Below, piece after piece: positions 36,816 through 46,267 of a stretch of 64,000 bases of DNA. Positions within the stretch are counted from its first letter, which is position 1. Each line of letters starts with the position of its first letter. The position numbers and the translations under genes were made by a program. The notes beneath the pieces are model-generated. The model had not been told where the DNA came from. It did no database searches and was given only the letters and a program-made list of their open reading frames with translations. Origin of the DNA: SpSt-1165 sp964391725. GTDB taxonomy: Bacteria > Chloroflexota > Anaerolineae > Anaerolineales > Anaerolineaceae. The stretch is taken from the NCBI GenBank assembly GCA_964391725.1, contig CAYMNB010000002.1, positions 62,001-126,000 on the forward strand. The letters run 5' to 3'.

Positions 36816-37591
36816 TGACTGAGTATAAATTACTATCTTGGAATGTGAATGGGATACGCGCTATTCAACGAAAAGGCGCATTTGATGAACTAATGGGCAT
36901 GGACGCTGATGTCATTTGTGTGCAGGAAACGAAAGCGCAGATAGACCAATTGGATGATGCCCTGGCCAACCCGGATGGTTATCATGCTTTTTATTCTTCT
37001 GCTGAACGAAAAGGGTACAGCGGTGTGGCCTTGTTCAGCAAAAATAAGCCATTGAAAGTTGAATATGGGTTGGGAATTGATCGGTTTGATACCGAAGGAC
37101 GGACTGTGATTGCCTATTATGACAAATTTGTTGTTCTGAACCACTATTATCCAAACGGTAAACAATCGAATGAACGCCTGAAATACAAGATGGATTTTTA
37201 TGACACCTGTCTTGAGTTCACCGATGCGCTGGTGAGAAAAGGACATCATGTAATCATCTGCGGGGATGTCAATACTGCTCATAAACCCATCGACCTGGCG
37301 CGGCCAGATGAAAACGAAAAAACATCCGGTTTTTTACCGGAAGAACGAGCCTGGATTGACAAGTTCCTTTCTCATGGTTATGTAGATACGTTCCGTCTGT
37401 TTCATCCTGAAGAGCCAGACCAGTATACCTGGTGGAGCCTGCAAACACGTGCCCGTGAAAGGAATGTAGGCTGGCGTATCGATTATTTCTTTGTGACTGA
37501 AGGGTTTACAGAGAACGTGAAAGATGCCTTCATCCTGCCGGATGTGACGGGTTCTGACCATTGCCCGATAGGGCTTGTCATTGAGGCCTAA
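36815..37591 (+). CDS. xth: Exodeoxyribonuclease III
   Basis: 258 residues from ATG 36815, which overlaps the cmk stop and has a full AAGGAGG upstream; a longer frame back to 36716 lies inside cmk. Exonuclease/endonuclease/phosphatase fold with LSWNVNGIRAI, VICVQETKAQ, ICGDVNTAHKPIDLA and DVTGSDHCPIGL, which hold the metal-binding Glu, the catalytic Asp/Asn and the final Asp-His. It acts as an AP endonuclease and 3'-exonuclease in base-excision repair. It converges with, and overlaps by 4 bases, the DUF1667 gene. Confidence 0.96.
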   Translation: MTEYKLLSWNVNGIRAIQRKGAFDELMGMDADVICVQETKAQIDQLDDALANPDGYHAFYSSAERKGYSGVALFSKNKPLKVEYGLGIDRFDTEGRTVIAYYDKFVVLNHYYPNGKQSNERLKYKMDFYDTCLEFTDALVRKGHHVIICGDVNTAHKPIDLARPDENEKTSGFLPEERAWIDKFLSHGYVDTFRLFHPEEPDQYTWWSLQTRARERNVGWRIDYFFVTEGFTENVKDAFILPDVTGSDHCPIGLVIEA

Positions 37592-37965
37592 ATCGAAGCA
37601 GCTTGCTCTTCAGGCATGTCACGGCTGGCGATGACATCGACATCAGTGCCTAACACAGAAGGAATGATCACCTGACCGATCTTTACAGGTGCCTGCACCT
37701 GTACTTCACGTAATGCTTGCAGAAGTTGCGGAATTTGTGGTTTAGGAAAAGGGTCAGAAGTAGCAACCGGTACCAGCGGGTGGAGGCCATCGACAACTTT
37801 GACTGTCGAGGCTACCATACGGCGGGGATCAAACAATTCCTGGTGCGCATAGGTGACACCGCGTTTGCAGCCAGCCTCAACACTGACGATGGTGTCTCCC
37901 TCTCGTCTGACATCCAATGTGCAGCCTTTGGGGCAGCTGACACAAATCAAATTAATTTTTTCCAT
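37588..37965 (-). CDS. DUF1667 protein
   Basis: 125 residues. The cysteine-rich start LICVSCPKGCTLDV and the later AGCKRGVTYAHQELFDP are the DUF1667 hallmarks and supply four cysteines able to hold an iron-sulfur cluster. DUF1667 proteins are commonly encoded with two FAD oxidoreductases of the glycerol-3-phosphate type, exactly as here. The gene lies 10 bases after the 425-residue oxidoreductase and is last in the operon. The role as a small electron-transfer subunit is an inference. Confidence 0.88.
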   Translation of the reverse strand: MEKINLICVSCPKGCTLDVRREGDTIVSVEAGCKRGVTYAHQELFDPRRMVASTVKVVDGLHPLVPVATSDPFPKPQIPQLLQALREVQVQAPVKIGQVIIPSVLGTDVDVIASRDMPEEQAASI

Positions 37966-37975
37966 GACAATGTGA

Positions 37976-39253
37976 TTACCTTTCTATGATGTCGACAACC
38001 AGTTCATCTGTGTGCATGATTGAATCGTAATGTTTTTCCTGCAGGATAATGGAGATCATTTCGCCAGGACGGGCATACATTTCGTTTTTACGGGTGATTT
38101 CCTTTTCACCAGCACGCACCACCACGCGTACAGGAGATTCGATGGGCTGACTCACACGTAACTGCAAGGGAATTTCATGTTCTTTCAGGTTGTCTGGATT
38201 GATCGAATACGGAATGACATACCGGACATGGCTGCCGCCGCTGGTGGTGATTGTTCTGTTCTTTTTTGTCAGCTTTCCCATGGCGTATTTTGCTGCGGCA
38301 GCCCCGGCGCGGAAGCCGGCTTGCGTCACCCAGTCTGCCAGATCATAGACATGTACGACATTGCCAGCCGCAAAGATACCGGAAACGCTGGTTTGATACT
38401 CGTCATCGACGATTGGCCCGCCGATACGTGTATCTAACCGTACGCCCGCTTTTTTTGATAATTCATTTTCGGGAATCAAGCCGACAGAAAGCAACAAAGT
38501 GTCACAAGGAATGATTTCTTGTGACCCCGGGATTGGTTTGAATTGTTCATCAACCCTGACTGACTCAATGGCTTCCACCCGATCATTGCCAATGATGCGG
38601 TTAACGGTGTGTTGTAGCTGCAAGGGGATATCAAAATCCAACAGACATTGCACATAGTTGCGGCTCAATCCCGACAGATAAGGCATGATCTCCAGTACCC
38701 GTTCTACGTTGGCGCCTTCAAAGGTCAAGCGTCGTGCCATGATCATGCCGATGTCGCCCGAACCAAGGATGACAAAGTTTTTGCCGGGCATGTAGCCCTC
38801 GATGTTGACCCAGCGTTGGGCGGTGCCGGCCGTGTAAACACCTGCCGGTCGGCTGCCGGGCAATTGGATCTGGGCGCGGGTGCGTTCGCGGCAGCCCATG
38901 GACAACACAATGGCGCCCGCCTCCAGTTCGATCACGCCTTCGTATTTGTTGGTGGCAAACACTTTTCGTTCAGGGGTGAAATCCAGCACCATGGTTTCGA
39001 GCATGAATTCTACACCAAGTTCGCGCGCTTGTTCAATGTATTTCTGGGCATAGGTTGGCCCAGGCAGGTCTTCGCCCAGATTCTCCAGCCCGAAGCCGTT
39101 GTGGATGCATTGCAGCAAAATTCCACCCGCTTCGATATCTCTTTCAATGATGATGACATGCTCTGCACCGGTTTGTTTGGCTGCCATCGCAGCGGCAACT
39201 CCGCCCGGCCCGCTGCCAATGATGATTACATCGTATTTGCGTCGTTGTGTCAT
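37976..39253 (-). CDS. FAD-dependent oxidoreductase (pyridine nucleotide-disulfide type)
   Basis: 425 residues. The FAD motif is IIIGSGPGGVAAAMAAKQTG, the NAD motif is VILGSGDIGMIMARRLTFEG, and the second FAD segment is GIFAAGNVVHVYDLADWV. It contains the MGCRERTRAQ segment seen in the oxidoreductase that accompanies GlpA and DUF1667. The start overlaps the GlpA-like stop by 4 bases. It probably passes electrons between the dehydrogenase and NAD(P) or another carrier. Confidence 0.88.
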   Translation of the reverse strand: MTQRRKYDVIIIGSGPGGVAAAMAAKQTGAEHVIIIERDIEAGGILLQCIHNGFGLENLGEDLPGPTYAQKYIEQARELGVEFMLETMVLDFTPERKVFATNKYEGVIELEAGAIVLSMGCRERTRAQIQLPGSRPAGVYTAGTAQRWVNIEGYMPGKNFVILGSGDIGMIMARRLTFEGANVERVLEIMPYLSGLSRNYVQCLLDFDIPLQLQHTVNRIIGNDRVEAIESVRVDEQFKPIPGSQEIIPCDTLLLSVGLIPENELSKKAGVRLDTRIGGPIVDDEYQTSVSGIFAAGNVVHVYDLADWVTQAGFRAGAAAAKYAMGKLTKKNRTITTSGGSHVRYVIPYSINPDNLKEHEIPLQLRVSQPIESPVRVVVRAGEKEITRKNEMYARPGEMISIILQEKHYDSIMHTDELVVDIIER

Positions 39254-40737
39254 GCTGGATTCTCCACTTGTTTGGTGCGGCGATAAAGAAATTCAGATCC
39301 TTCACCCTTTTTCGAGATCTGCGTTGGAGCAAGGTTTAACTCTCGTGCCAGGATTTCTGTCACCAGAGGCATATCGAAGCCACCCTGGCAGCGCCCGGTG
39401 CCCAACCAGGTGCGCCGTTTGATAGCGTCGTAATTGACAGCAGGGATTGGTCCATGAATTTCTGCCACAATCTCACCTTCGGTAATCATCTCACAGCGGC
39501 AGATGATCCTGCCATAGCGTGGATCCTTCTCGATCAATGCTTTTTGTTCTTTGGTGCTCAGGTGTCCGAATTTCGGCCTTGATTGCCGGATTGGGTTCCA
39601 GTCAGCTCTTTCCTCAAATTTCACGCCATGGTCTTTAAGCAGGTCGATGACATAAAGAGCGATGGCCGGGGCAGAAGTCAGACCGGGCGATTCGATCCCG
39701 CCCAAATTGACGAATCCCTTGACCTCAGCAGGGATTTCGATGACAAAATCGTTGTGGTAATCTACAGAGGGGTCAGGCGTAGAAGCATTGCCGCCAGCGC
39801 GCAACCCGGCGTAGGTGGCGATCACATGGCGTTTATTCAGGGAGGGAATCAATTTCTGTGCGCCATGCCACACCTCATCCATGCCATCGTGGGTGACCTC
39901 TTTGTCACTTTTGTCCAGCTGATTTTGGGCGTTCGGGCCGATCAATGTGTTTTCATGCATGGTAGCAGTGACCAGAATGCCTTTGCTGATCTCACTTGGC
40001 ACCGGGAAAAGGACGGTGTTGAGCGCTAATTCCATGCGGTCGATGATGAAATATTCACCTTTGCGGGGTGTGATCTTGAATTCAGGCCGGACACCCACTT
40101 TGTGCATGACTGCGTCAGCAAATAAGCCCGCGGCGTTGATCACCCAATTGGCACGAAATTCACCATGGTTGGTCACAATGCCAATCACCCTGTCCTGTTC
40201 CATGATGAAATCTTCAAACCTGGTGTTAAGCAGGAGTTTGACACCATTCTGCACCGCGCTCTCTGCAGCCGCCAGGGTCGCAGCGAATGGGTCACAAATA
40301 CCACCCGTAGGCGCCCACAAGGCAGCGGTAGCTGCCGGGTTGATCAATGGTTCATGTTGGATAAGTTCATCTCGGGGGACGATTCGCAAGCCGGGCACCC
40401 CGTTTTTCTGCCCGCGTTCAAGCAAAGCATCCAATTTTTGGGCTTCTTTGTCGCCAATAGCAACCACGAAATCGCCACAGCGTTTGAAGGGAATATGTAG
40501 TTCACCGGCGAAATCATCCCACAAAGGCGAGGCAGCCACATTCATCTTGGCCTTCAGGGTGCCGGCAACCGCGTCATAACCGGCGTGAACCAGCGCTGAA
40601 TTGGCTGAACTGGTGCCCATGCCAACATCGGATTCTTTGTCGATCAATAAAATTGAAAAATTATATCTGGATAAGTATCTGGCAATGGAGGCACCGATGA
40701 CACCGGCTCCGATGATGATAATGTCAAATGATTTCAT
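39250..40737 (-). CDS. GlpA-like FAD-dependent dehydrogenase with BFD-type C-terminus
   Basis: 495 residues. The DAO fold begins IIIGAGVIGASIARYLSRYN, followed by SANSALVHAGYDAVAGTLKA and ERADWNPIRQSRPKF. It resembles anaerobic glycerol-3-phosphate dehydrogenase subunit A and the LhgO family. The C-terminus has a BFD-like segment, RIICRCEMITEGEIVAEI, then GTGRCQGGFDMPLVTEILA. Three of the four usual cysteines are present, but Asp replaces the final Cys expected in GGFC. With the adjacent oxidoreductase and DUF1667 it forms the usual trio, so glycerol-3-phosphate oxidation is the most likely role. An FGGY kinase is encoded 2.0 kb away. Confidence 0.87.
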   Translation of the reverse strand: MKSFDIIIIGAGVIGASIARYLSRYNFSILLIDKESDVGMGTSSANSALVHAGYDAVAGTLKAKMNVAASPLWDDFAGELHIPFKRCGDFVVAIGDKEAQKLDALLERGQKNGVPGLRIVPRDELIQHEPLINPAATAALWAPTGGICDPFAATLAAAESAVQNGVKLLLNTRFEDFIMEQDRVIGIVTNHGEFRANWVINAAGLFADAVMHKVGVRPEFKITPRKGEYFIIDRMELALNTVLFPVPSEISKGILVTATMHENTLIGPNAQNQLDKSDKEVTHDGMDEVWHGAQKLIPSLNKRHVIATYAGLRAGGNASTPDPSVDYHNDFVIEIPAEVKGFVNLGGIESPGLTSAPAIALYVIDLLKDHGVKFEERADWNPIRQSRPKFGHLSTKEQKALIEKDPRYGRIICRCEMITEGEIVAEIHGPIPAVNYDAIKRRTWLGTGRCQGGFDMPLVTEILARELNLAPTQISKKGEGSEFLYRRTKQVENPA

Positions 40738-40820
40738 TCCGTAACATCCTTGAGGGTTCTTGAAAGTTTGGCGTCACAATTCTTATTTTACTACAGTCGC
40801 TAAGTGGTTTTATTGATATG

Positions 40821-40834
40821 ATTGACCTGTCAAT
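40821..40834. promoter_or_regulatory. Candidate operator palindrome, ATTGAC-CT-GTCAAT
   Basis: A perfect 6-2-6 inverted repeat in the 139-base space between the divergent GlpA-like and amidohydrolase genes. A second, overlapping inverted pair, TGACC / GGTCA, is present. It looks like a dimeric repressor site. Further toward the GlpA-like gene, TAAAAT on the minus strand (40785-40790) could be a -10. Confidence 0.4.
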
Positions 40835-40876
40835 GGTCATACCCGCCAATCGTTGGCTGAAAGTGAGGAATCAACG

Positions 40877-42202
40877 ATGCGAAGAAAAACCGTTATATTT
40901 GATCAATTACTCGAAACTATCAATGAGTTACCTCTGGTCGATTGTCATGACCACACCAACAAAGCCGGTCCAGTGTTGAAAGACCCGATTCATACACTGG
41001 TCGAAGGATATTTCTTTACGGATTTGGCCAGTGTGATATCAGATGAGGCTACAGCCTTTGTGACCAATACCGAAATACCCTGGGAAGATCGCTGGCCTAT
41101 GCTTGAAAAAGCCTGGCGGCTGACAAAAAATACCGGGTATGGCATGATGCTCAAAAAGGTTTTGCGAGAATTTTATGGAAGTGATGAACTTACCATTGAA
41201 ACTATGAGATCGATGGAGGGCAGGCTTTTACAACTCGAAGATCCACAGGTATTTGAGGATATATTGGAGAAAGCCAATATTAAAATCCGGCTGGCTGATA
41301 TTTGGGAGGACCCGTATGTTGATGGGAAACCGGCACAAGAGTCTGTGCTGGATGGGACTCTGCGGATGGCACCACGAGCGAAGCTAACCATTCCCCTGCG
41401 GGATTATCATCGGGTTTTCTCGTATGAAGATATCCAGTCTCATATGAAACCCCTCAAGCGAACGGTTACTTCATTGGATGAGTACCTTGCAGGTTGTTTC
41501 GAAATTTTCAAAGCTTATAAGCGATTTGGCGCAGTGGCTTTCAAAGACCAAACCGCCTACCGGCGCAGGTTGAATTATGGAAACCCGACCAAAGGCGATG
41601 CAGAGAAGATATTCAATTTTTACCTCTCAAACCAACGAACTGCAGAACAGTTTCCCGGTTCTCGCCAGGCGCTGGATGATTATCTGTTTCACGAATTGCT
41701 GCGTATGGCGCGTGAGATAGACTTGCCAGTGCAGTTGCATACCGGGCTGTTGGCGGGCACCCGACAGGATGTATCCGGTGCCAATGCGATCTTGTTAGCA
41801 CCAATCCTTGAACAACACCGGGATGTGCGCTTTGATTTGTTCCATGCCAACTGGCCCTATGGCGGTGAATGGTTGTTCCTGGGGAAGAATTATCCGAATG
41901 TGTATTTGAACTTCTGTTGGGCGAATATCATTGACCCGCTTTATTGTCAGAACCTGTTTCAACAGGCAATCAGCTGCGTTCCTGCTGGAAAAATTTTCCT
42001 GTTTGGCGCAGATTTGGGTGGTTATGCAACCCATGCCTGGGCGCATGCGCAGATGGCACGTGAAAACCTGGCGATTGCACTGAGCAATCTGGTTGAGATC
42101 GACTATCTTTCAACTGATGAAGCAAAGGATATCGCGATTTTGTGGTGTTATGAAAATCCGGTAAACTTTTTCAACCTTGACCTGCACGAATTTTCTTCTT
42201 AA
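40877..42202 (+). CDS. Amidohydrolase-family protein
   Basis: 441 residues from ATG 40877, with GAGGA seven bases upstream; an in-frame TTG at 40853 has no ribosome site. An N-terminal metal motif is PLVDCHDHTNKAGP (Asp-x-His-x-His style). Later segments LPVQLHTGLLAG, FDLFHANWPYGGEW and IFLFGADLGGYATHAWAHAQ place it with amidohydrolase 2 / TIM-barrel metal hydrolases and uronate-isomerase-like proteins. Substrate unknown. It starts a plus-strand pair with the VOC gene 39 bases downstream. Confidence 0.78.
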   Translation: MRRKTVIFDQLLETINELPLVDCHDHTNKAGPVLKDPIHTLVEGYFFTDLASVISDEATAFVTNTEIPWEDRWPMLEKAWRLTKNTGYGMMLKKVLREFYGSDELTIETMRSMEGRLLQLEDPQVFEDILEKANIKIRLADIWEDPYVDGKPAQESVLDGTLRMAPRAKLTIPLRDYHRVFSYEDIQSHMKPLKRTVTSLDEYLAGCFEIFKAYKRFGAVAFKDQTAYRRRLNYGNPTKGDAEKIFNFYLSNQRTAEQFPGSRQALDDYLFHELLRMAREIDLPVQLHTGLLAGTRQDVSGANAILLAPILEQHRDVRFDLFHANWPYGGEWLFLGKNYPNVYLNFCWANIIDPLYCQNLFQQAISCVPAGKIFLFGADLGGYATHAWAHAQMARENLAIALSNLVEIDYLSTDEAKDIAILWCYENPVNFFNLDLHEFSS

Positions 42203-42241
42203 GTGTAAACTGTAACGATTCACAAAATAAAGGAAAATAAA

Positions 42242-42685
42242 ATGATCGATGATTACAAAGTAATGGCCCAGGTTGCCCTGGTGGTCGAAGATTCCAACAT
42301 GATTGCCAATGCAATTGCTGAGGTATTGGGAGTTGCGGTGCCTGAAGGGCATTGGACCGACCCACTCGAGGAGGCTCACACACGTTTTAAAGGCGAGGCA
42401 ACCACGGCAAGAGCCAAACTGGTATTTTTTCAATTCGAAAATATCCAATTGGAATTAATTCAACCGGACGGCAATCCAAGCACCTGGCAGCAATTTCTGG
42501 ATGAACACGGCCAAGGTGTACACCACATCGCTTTCAAAGTGAAAGACATGGAAAAAGAGATCCTGAGGTTGGAAGGCCTTGGATTGCAACTTGAGCAACG
42601 AGGTGACTACACCGGCGGCGAATACGCATACCTGAATGGCGAAGATAAAATCGCCTGCATTTTGGAATTGTTGGCCGATAAATAA
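42242..42685 (+). CDS. VOC-family protein, methylmalonyl-CoA epimerase-like
   Basis: 147 residues, AAGGA upstream. Paired beta-alpha-beta-beta-beta modules with VALVVEDSNMIANAIAEVLG, FENIQLELIQPDG and GVHHIAFKVKDMEKEI. The metal ligands of epimerase-type VOC proteins are recognisable, and ILELLADK ends the protein. It is a relative of the true epimerase gene at 54.6 kb but is longer and more divergent. Here it accompanies an amidohydrolase, so a sugar- or lyase-type reaction is possible. Confidence 0.75.
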   Translation: MIDDYKVMAQVALVVEDSNMIANAIAEVLGVAVPEGHWTDPLEEAHTRFKGEATTARAKLVFFQFENIQLELIQPDGNPSTWQQFLDEHGQGVHHIAFKVKDMEKEILRLEGLGLQLEQRGDYTGGEYAYLNGEDKIACILELLADK

Positions 42686-42730
42686 TGGTCACATTCAATT
42701 AACGATGAATATTTTCTGGTTAACTGGCCC

Positions 42731-44296
42731 TCAAAACTGGGTTGGATAGCCGGTGATATCCCGGATCTTTTCGTACAAAGGTTGCAGCTTCCGGTATAGT
42801 TTTTTATAGACTTTGTAATAGAGGTCGTTGTATAGGCTGTGGTTGTTAAGATCAGGCTCGATGATCTCACCGATGCTGGTCATTGATTCCACAGCAGAAG
42901 TGAAGTCACTGTGAATGCCCAGACCGACGGTGGCGTCAATAGCAGCGCCTAATCCACTGGCTTCATAAATGGATGGCACCGCTACGGGGAGTCCGAATAT
43001 GTCTGCCGTGGTTTGGACGGCAGCACGTGACTGCGAACCGCCTCCGGCCACAACAATCTGATTGACGGGTTGGTGCGTTCGTTTTACGGTACGCTCCAAT
43101 CCTTCGCGCAGGCCGTACGCCAGACCTTCGATGATAGCGCGGTAGACGTGGGAGCGGTTATGCACGTCACCGAATCCAATAATGGCTCCTTTGGCTTCTG
43201 GGCCGGGGAATTTCAGGCCTGGTGACCAATAGGGCTGAAGGACGAGGCCCATCGCACCTGGTTCTGAGTGGTTGATCAGATCATCGAGGAGCAATTCGAC
43301 TTCAACGTTCATCTGGTCGGCCATGGTTTGTTCAGTCTGACCAAATTCCCTTTTGAACCACTCAATCATCCAATAACCGCGATATATTTGCACCTCAAGA
43401 TTGTAAGCATGGGGAACCGCAGCAGGATAGGGCGGCACCAGCGGAATCACCTCTAAATATTTAAATTGGGTGGTATTTACTGTCGCTGTGGTGCCGAATG
43501 AGAGACAGGCTTTATCGGGTGATAGGCAGCCAGTGCCCAAAACCTCACAGGCTTTGTCGGCGGCAGCTGCCACCAGGGGCAATCCGGCAGGGATGCCTGT
43601 GGCATGCGATGCTTCCGGGGTGATGTAGCCAAGGATATCACCGGGTGGCTTCAATGGGATCAGCAATTCAGGCATGATAGGTGGCAGCGCCTGCCACTTC
43701 CAATCAGATTGACTGGCCCAGGTAAGTTTTTTATAGTCGAATGGAACAAATCCGACCTGGCAGGCAACGGAGTCCACCAGTTCGCCGGTCAATTTATAGG
43801 TCAGGTAGCCGGAGAGGAAGACGAATTTCTCGGTTTTCTCCCACATTTCGGGATCATTTTCAGCCAGAAAATTTGCCTCTGCCTGGCTTTGGAAATAATC
43901 AATGGTTTCGCGTAAGCCGATCAGATCAAACGCAAGCCCCCACAGGCCGCGTACACGTTTAAATTTGCTGGCAACACGTTGATCTAACCAATGTATGGCA
44001 GGTCGCAGCGGATTTTTGTCTTTGTCCAAATTGATCAGGGTTGAGCGTTGGGTAGTCAAAGCTACGCCGGCAATGCTTTCAGGATTTACGTCTTCTTTTT
44101 CGAATAAGGTCTTACAAGCCTGACATATCTTTTGCCAGAATAATTCGGGCTCTTGTTCTGCCCACCCCGGCTGTTTTGAGAAATAAGGTTCATACAAAAC
44201 CCGGCTTTTGGCCAATAATGCGCCTGATGGCGAAAATAGCAAAGCCCGCACACTCTGTGTGCCATTGTCAATCGCCAGTATGTTGCTTCCAGTCAT
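42731..44296 (-). CDS. FGGY-family carbohydrate kinase
   Basis: 521 residues. The FGGY ATPase starts LAIDNGTQSVRALLFSPSG, followed by GWAEQEPELFWQKI, IHWLDQRV, SFGTTATVNTTQ and the C-terminal VVAGGGSQSRAAVQTTADI motif. Substrates in the family include glycerol, xylulose, gluconate and rhamnulose; none can be fixed from sequence. It converges with the VOC gene and is separated from the ABC genes by a hairpin terminator. A sugar kinase near a GlpA-like gene suggests polyol or sugar acid use. Confidence 0.9.
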   Translation of the reverse strand: MTGSNILAIDNGTQSVRALLFSPSGALLAKSRVLYEPYFSKQPGWAEQEPELFWQKICQACKTLFEKEDVNPESIAGVALTTQRSTLINLDKDKNPLRPAIHWLDQRVASKFKRVRGLWGLAFDLIGLRETIDYFQSQAEANFLAENDPEMWEKTEKFVFLSGYLTYKLTGELVDSVACQVGFVPFDYKKLTWASQSDWKWQALPPIMPELLIPLKPPGDILGYITPEASHATGIPAGLPLVAAAADKACEVLGTGCLSPDKACLSFGTTATVNTTQFKYLEVIPLVPPYPAAVPHAYNLEVQIYRGYWMIEWFKREFGQTEQTMADQMNVEVELLLDDLINHSEPGAMGLVLQPYWSPGLKFPGPEAKGAIIGFGDVHNRSHVYRAIIEGLAYGLREGLERTVKRTHQPVNQIVVAGGGSQSRAAVQTTADIFGLPVAVPSIYEASGLGAAIDATVGLGIHSDFTSAVESMTSIGEIIEPDLNNHSLYNDLYYKVYKKLYRKLQPLYEKIRDITGYPTQF

Positions 44297-44377
44297 AAAT
44301 TAATCGAATATCCTTGGTCGTTTTGATAATTCAATTCTAAACGATATCACGAATTTGTGTTTTTTGTTAATAATGGA

Positions 44378-44407
44378 AAACGCCCATGCGTGATTTCACG
44401 GGCGTTT
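44378..44407 (-). terminator. Intrinsic terminator after the ABC exporter genes
   Basis: Stem AAACGCCC / GGGCGTTT with a 14-base loop and flanking A and T stretches, 19 bases downstream of the ABC gene stop. It separates the exporter operon from the FGGY kinase. Confidence 0.75.
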
Positions 44408-44425
44408 GTTCGGTTCTTGATATTT

Positions 44426-46267
44426 CTAATCAGCGGCGACAGGCGTCACGTCATCAGTCAGCAGGTTGTAAGCTGCCTCTTTTTCCTGCCTGAATTGTTT
44501 GGTGTACAGCTGGTAGTATTTGCCATTTTTGCGAATCAATTCTGCGTGTGTGCCCATTTCTTGAATTTGACCGTCTTCAATAACCAGAATACGGTCGGCG
44601 CTCTTAATGGTCGATAAGCGGTGGGCGATCACGAAACTGGTGCATGACTGCAACAATCTGTCCATGCCTTTCTGAATCAATGCTTCGGTCATGGTGTCTA
44701 CCGAGCTGGTGGCTTCATCCATGATGAAAATTTCTGGATCAGCCAAAATAGCGCGCGCGAGACTGAGCAGCTGTTTTTGGCCGACCGAAAGCAAATTGCC
44801 TCCTTCACCGACCTCTTCCTCATACTGTTTGGGAAGGTCACTGATGAATTGGTGGGCGCCAGCCAGTTTGGCCGCATCGATGATTTCGTCATCGGTAGCA
44901 TCCAGCCTGCCATAGCGGATATTTTCCATGATCGTGCCTGAAAACAGGTGGGGTGTCTGCAAGACAATCCCCAGCCTCGAGTGGATACCATGAAGGGTGT
45001 AATCACGGTAGTTCTTCCCGTTGATGCGTATCTCGCCTTCTTTTGGTTCATAAAAACGCGCCAGGAGGTTGACGGTGGTAGTCTTGCCACCGCCGGTGGG
45101 ACCCACCAGCGCGATCGTCTCGCCTTGTTTGACCTGTAACGAGAAATGTTTGAGAACAGGTAATTTTTCTTCATCGTCATCGTACCAGAATGTGACGTTG
45201 TCGAAAATGATGTCACCTTTGATGCTGCCGGGATCATAAGCGGTATCAGCATCCTGAACAGCAGGCACAGAATCAAGCAGGGAGAAAATCCTTTCGCCGG
45301 AAGCAACAGCCAGCTGCATTTCGGCAAAGATGCGTGCCATGTCAAAGATGGGCCACATCATGAATGTGACGTAGTTCATGAACGCCTGGATTGAGCCGAT
45401 CGTGATACCGCCGGGCAGATTGTCAAACTGCCATCCGGCGTAGTAAACGACACCAGCCAGAATAAAAGACGAAATCAACTGGATCGTCGGCAGGAAAAGG
45501 GCACTGAGAACTGCCGCTCGATAGGAAGAGTTGTACATTGTCAGGGACTCCTTGCGGAACTCCTGCAGGCTGCCTTGTTCCCTTCCCAAGGCTTTGATAA
45601 CCCGCACGCCGGTGATCATTTCATTGTATTGCCCGGTGATGACGGAATTCTGTTTTCGTACCTGACGATATTGTTTGAGGATGCTGGTTCTGAATTTAAT
45701 GGCTACTACGATCAGGATCGGAATGGAGAAGACCACCACTAATGCCATGCGCCAGTTAATGATCAACATAAAAATGGTGGCAGCGATGATATTCAAAATA
45801 CCCCAGGAAACATCGATGACACCCCAGGTGAGCAGGTTTGCCACGCGATTCACATCTGATGTTACACGTGACATGATCCAGCCAACTGGTGTGACGCTGT
45901 AGTAGGACAGAGACAGCTTCTGCAGGTGAGAGAACAAGCGTTGTCGCAGTGATAGTTGAACCTTTTCTCCTACAATGCCGGCAAGAACAATGAAAGCAAA
46001 AACAAACACTGCTTGCAGCAAGGCAAGGACACCATATCGGATCAGGTTGAGGCGGATTTGGGAGGGATCTCCAGCGAGGATGCCATCATCCACGAGTAAT
46101 TTGTTCAGATAGGTGAATAGGCTGTCAAATACTGAAGTGAAACCAATACTGATGAGGATGCCTGCCAGATAGAACCAGACAGGTTTTAATTCCTTTACGA
46201 GACGCAGGAATGTTTGCCCGTTGAAGGTAGTGGTAAACTCCTCTTCTTCAAAATAATTAGTTGACAC
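44426..46267 (-). CDS. Heterodimeric ABC exporter subunit, degenerate signature motif
   Basis: 613 residues. GTG 46267 lies seven bases after AAGGAG, preferred over a TTG at 46273 that sits against the site. The ABC transmembrane domain (about 30-330, six spans) precedes the nucleotide-binding domain. Walker A is GPTGGGKTTT, Walker B is IFIMDEATSSVD with the catalytic Glu, and the signature is LSVGQ instead of LSGGQ. Paired with the upstream subunit, this degenerate signature completes the non-hydrolytic site. The gene overlaps its partner by 11 bases. Family members export drugs or lipids; the cargo is unknown. Expression is likely controlled by the leader at 48.1-48.3 kb. Confidence 0.93.
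   Translation of the reverse strand: MSTNYFEEEEFTTTFNGQTFLRLVKELKPVWFYLAGILISIGFTSVFDSLFTYLNKLLVDDGILAGDPSQIRLNLIRYGVLALLQAVFVFAFIVLAGIVGEKVQLSLRQRLFSHLQKLSLSYYSVTPVGWIMSRVTSDVNRVANLLTWGVIDVSWGILNIIAATIFMLIINWRMALVVVFSIPILIVVAIKFRTSILKQYRQVRKQNSVITGQYNEMITGVRVIKALGREQGSLQEFRKESLTMYNSSYRAAVLSALFLPTIQLISSFILAGVVYYAGWQFDNLPGGITIGSIQAFMNYVTFMMWPIFDMARIFAEMQLAVASGERIFSLLDSVPAVQDADTAYDPGSIKGDIIFDNVTFWYDDDEEKLPVLKHFSLQVKQGETIALVGPTGGGKTTTVNLLARFYEPKEGEIRINGKNYRDYTLHGIHSRLGIVLQTPHLFSGTIMENIRYGRLDATDDEIIDAAKLAGAHQFISDLPKQYEEEVGEGGNLLSVGQKQLLSLARAILADPEIFIMDEATSSVDTMTEALIQKGMDRLLQSCTSFVIAHRLSTIKSADRILVIEDGQIQEMGTHAELIRKNGKYYQLYTKQFRQEKEAAYNLLTDDVTPVAAD

Noticed and set aside
42686..42730. Terminator between the convergent VOC and FGGY genes
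   Set aside because: Only weak pairing and no T run is visible in the 45 bases.
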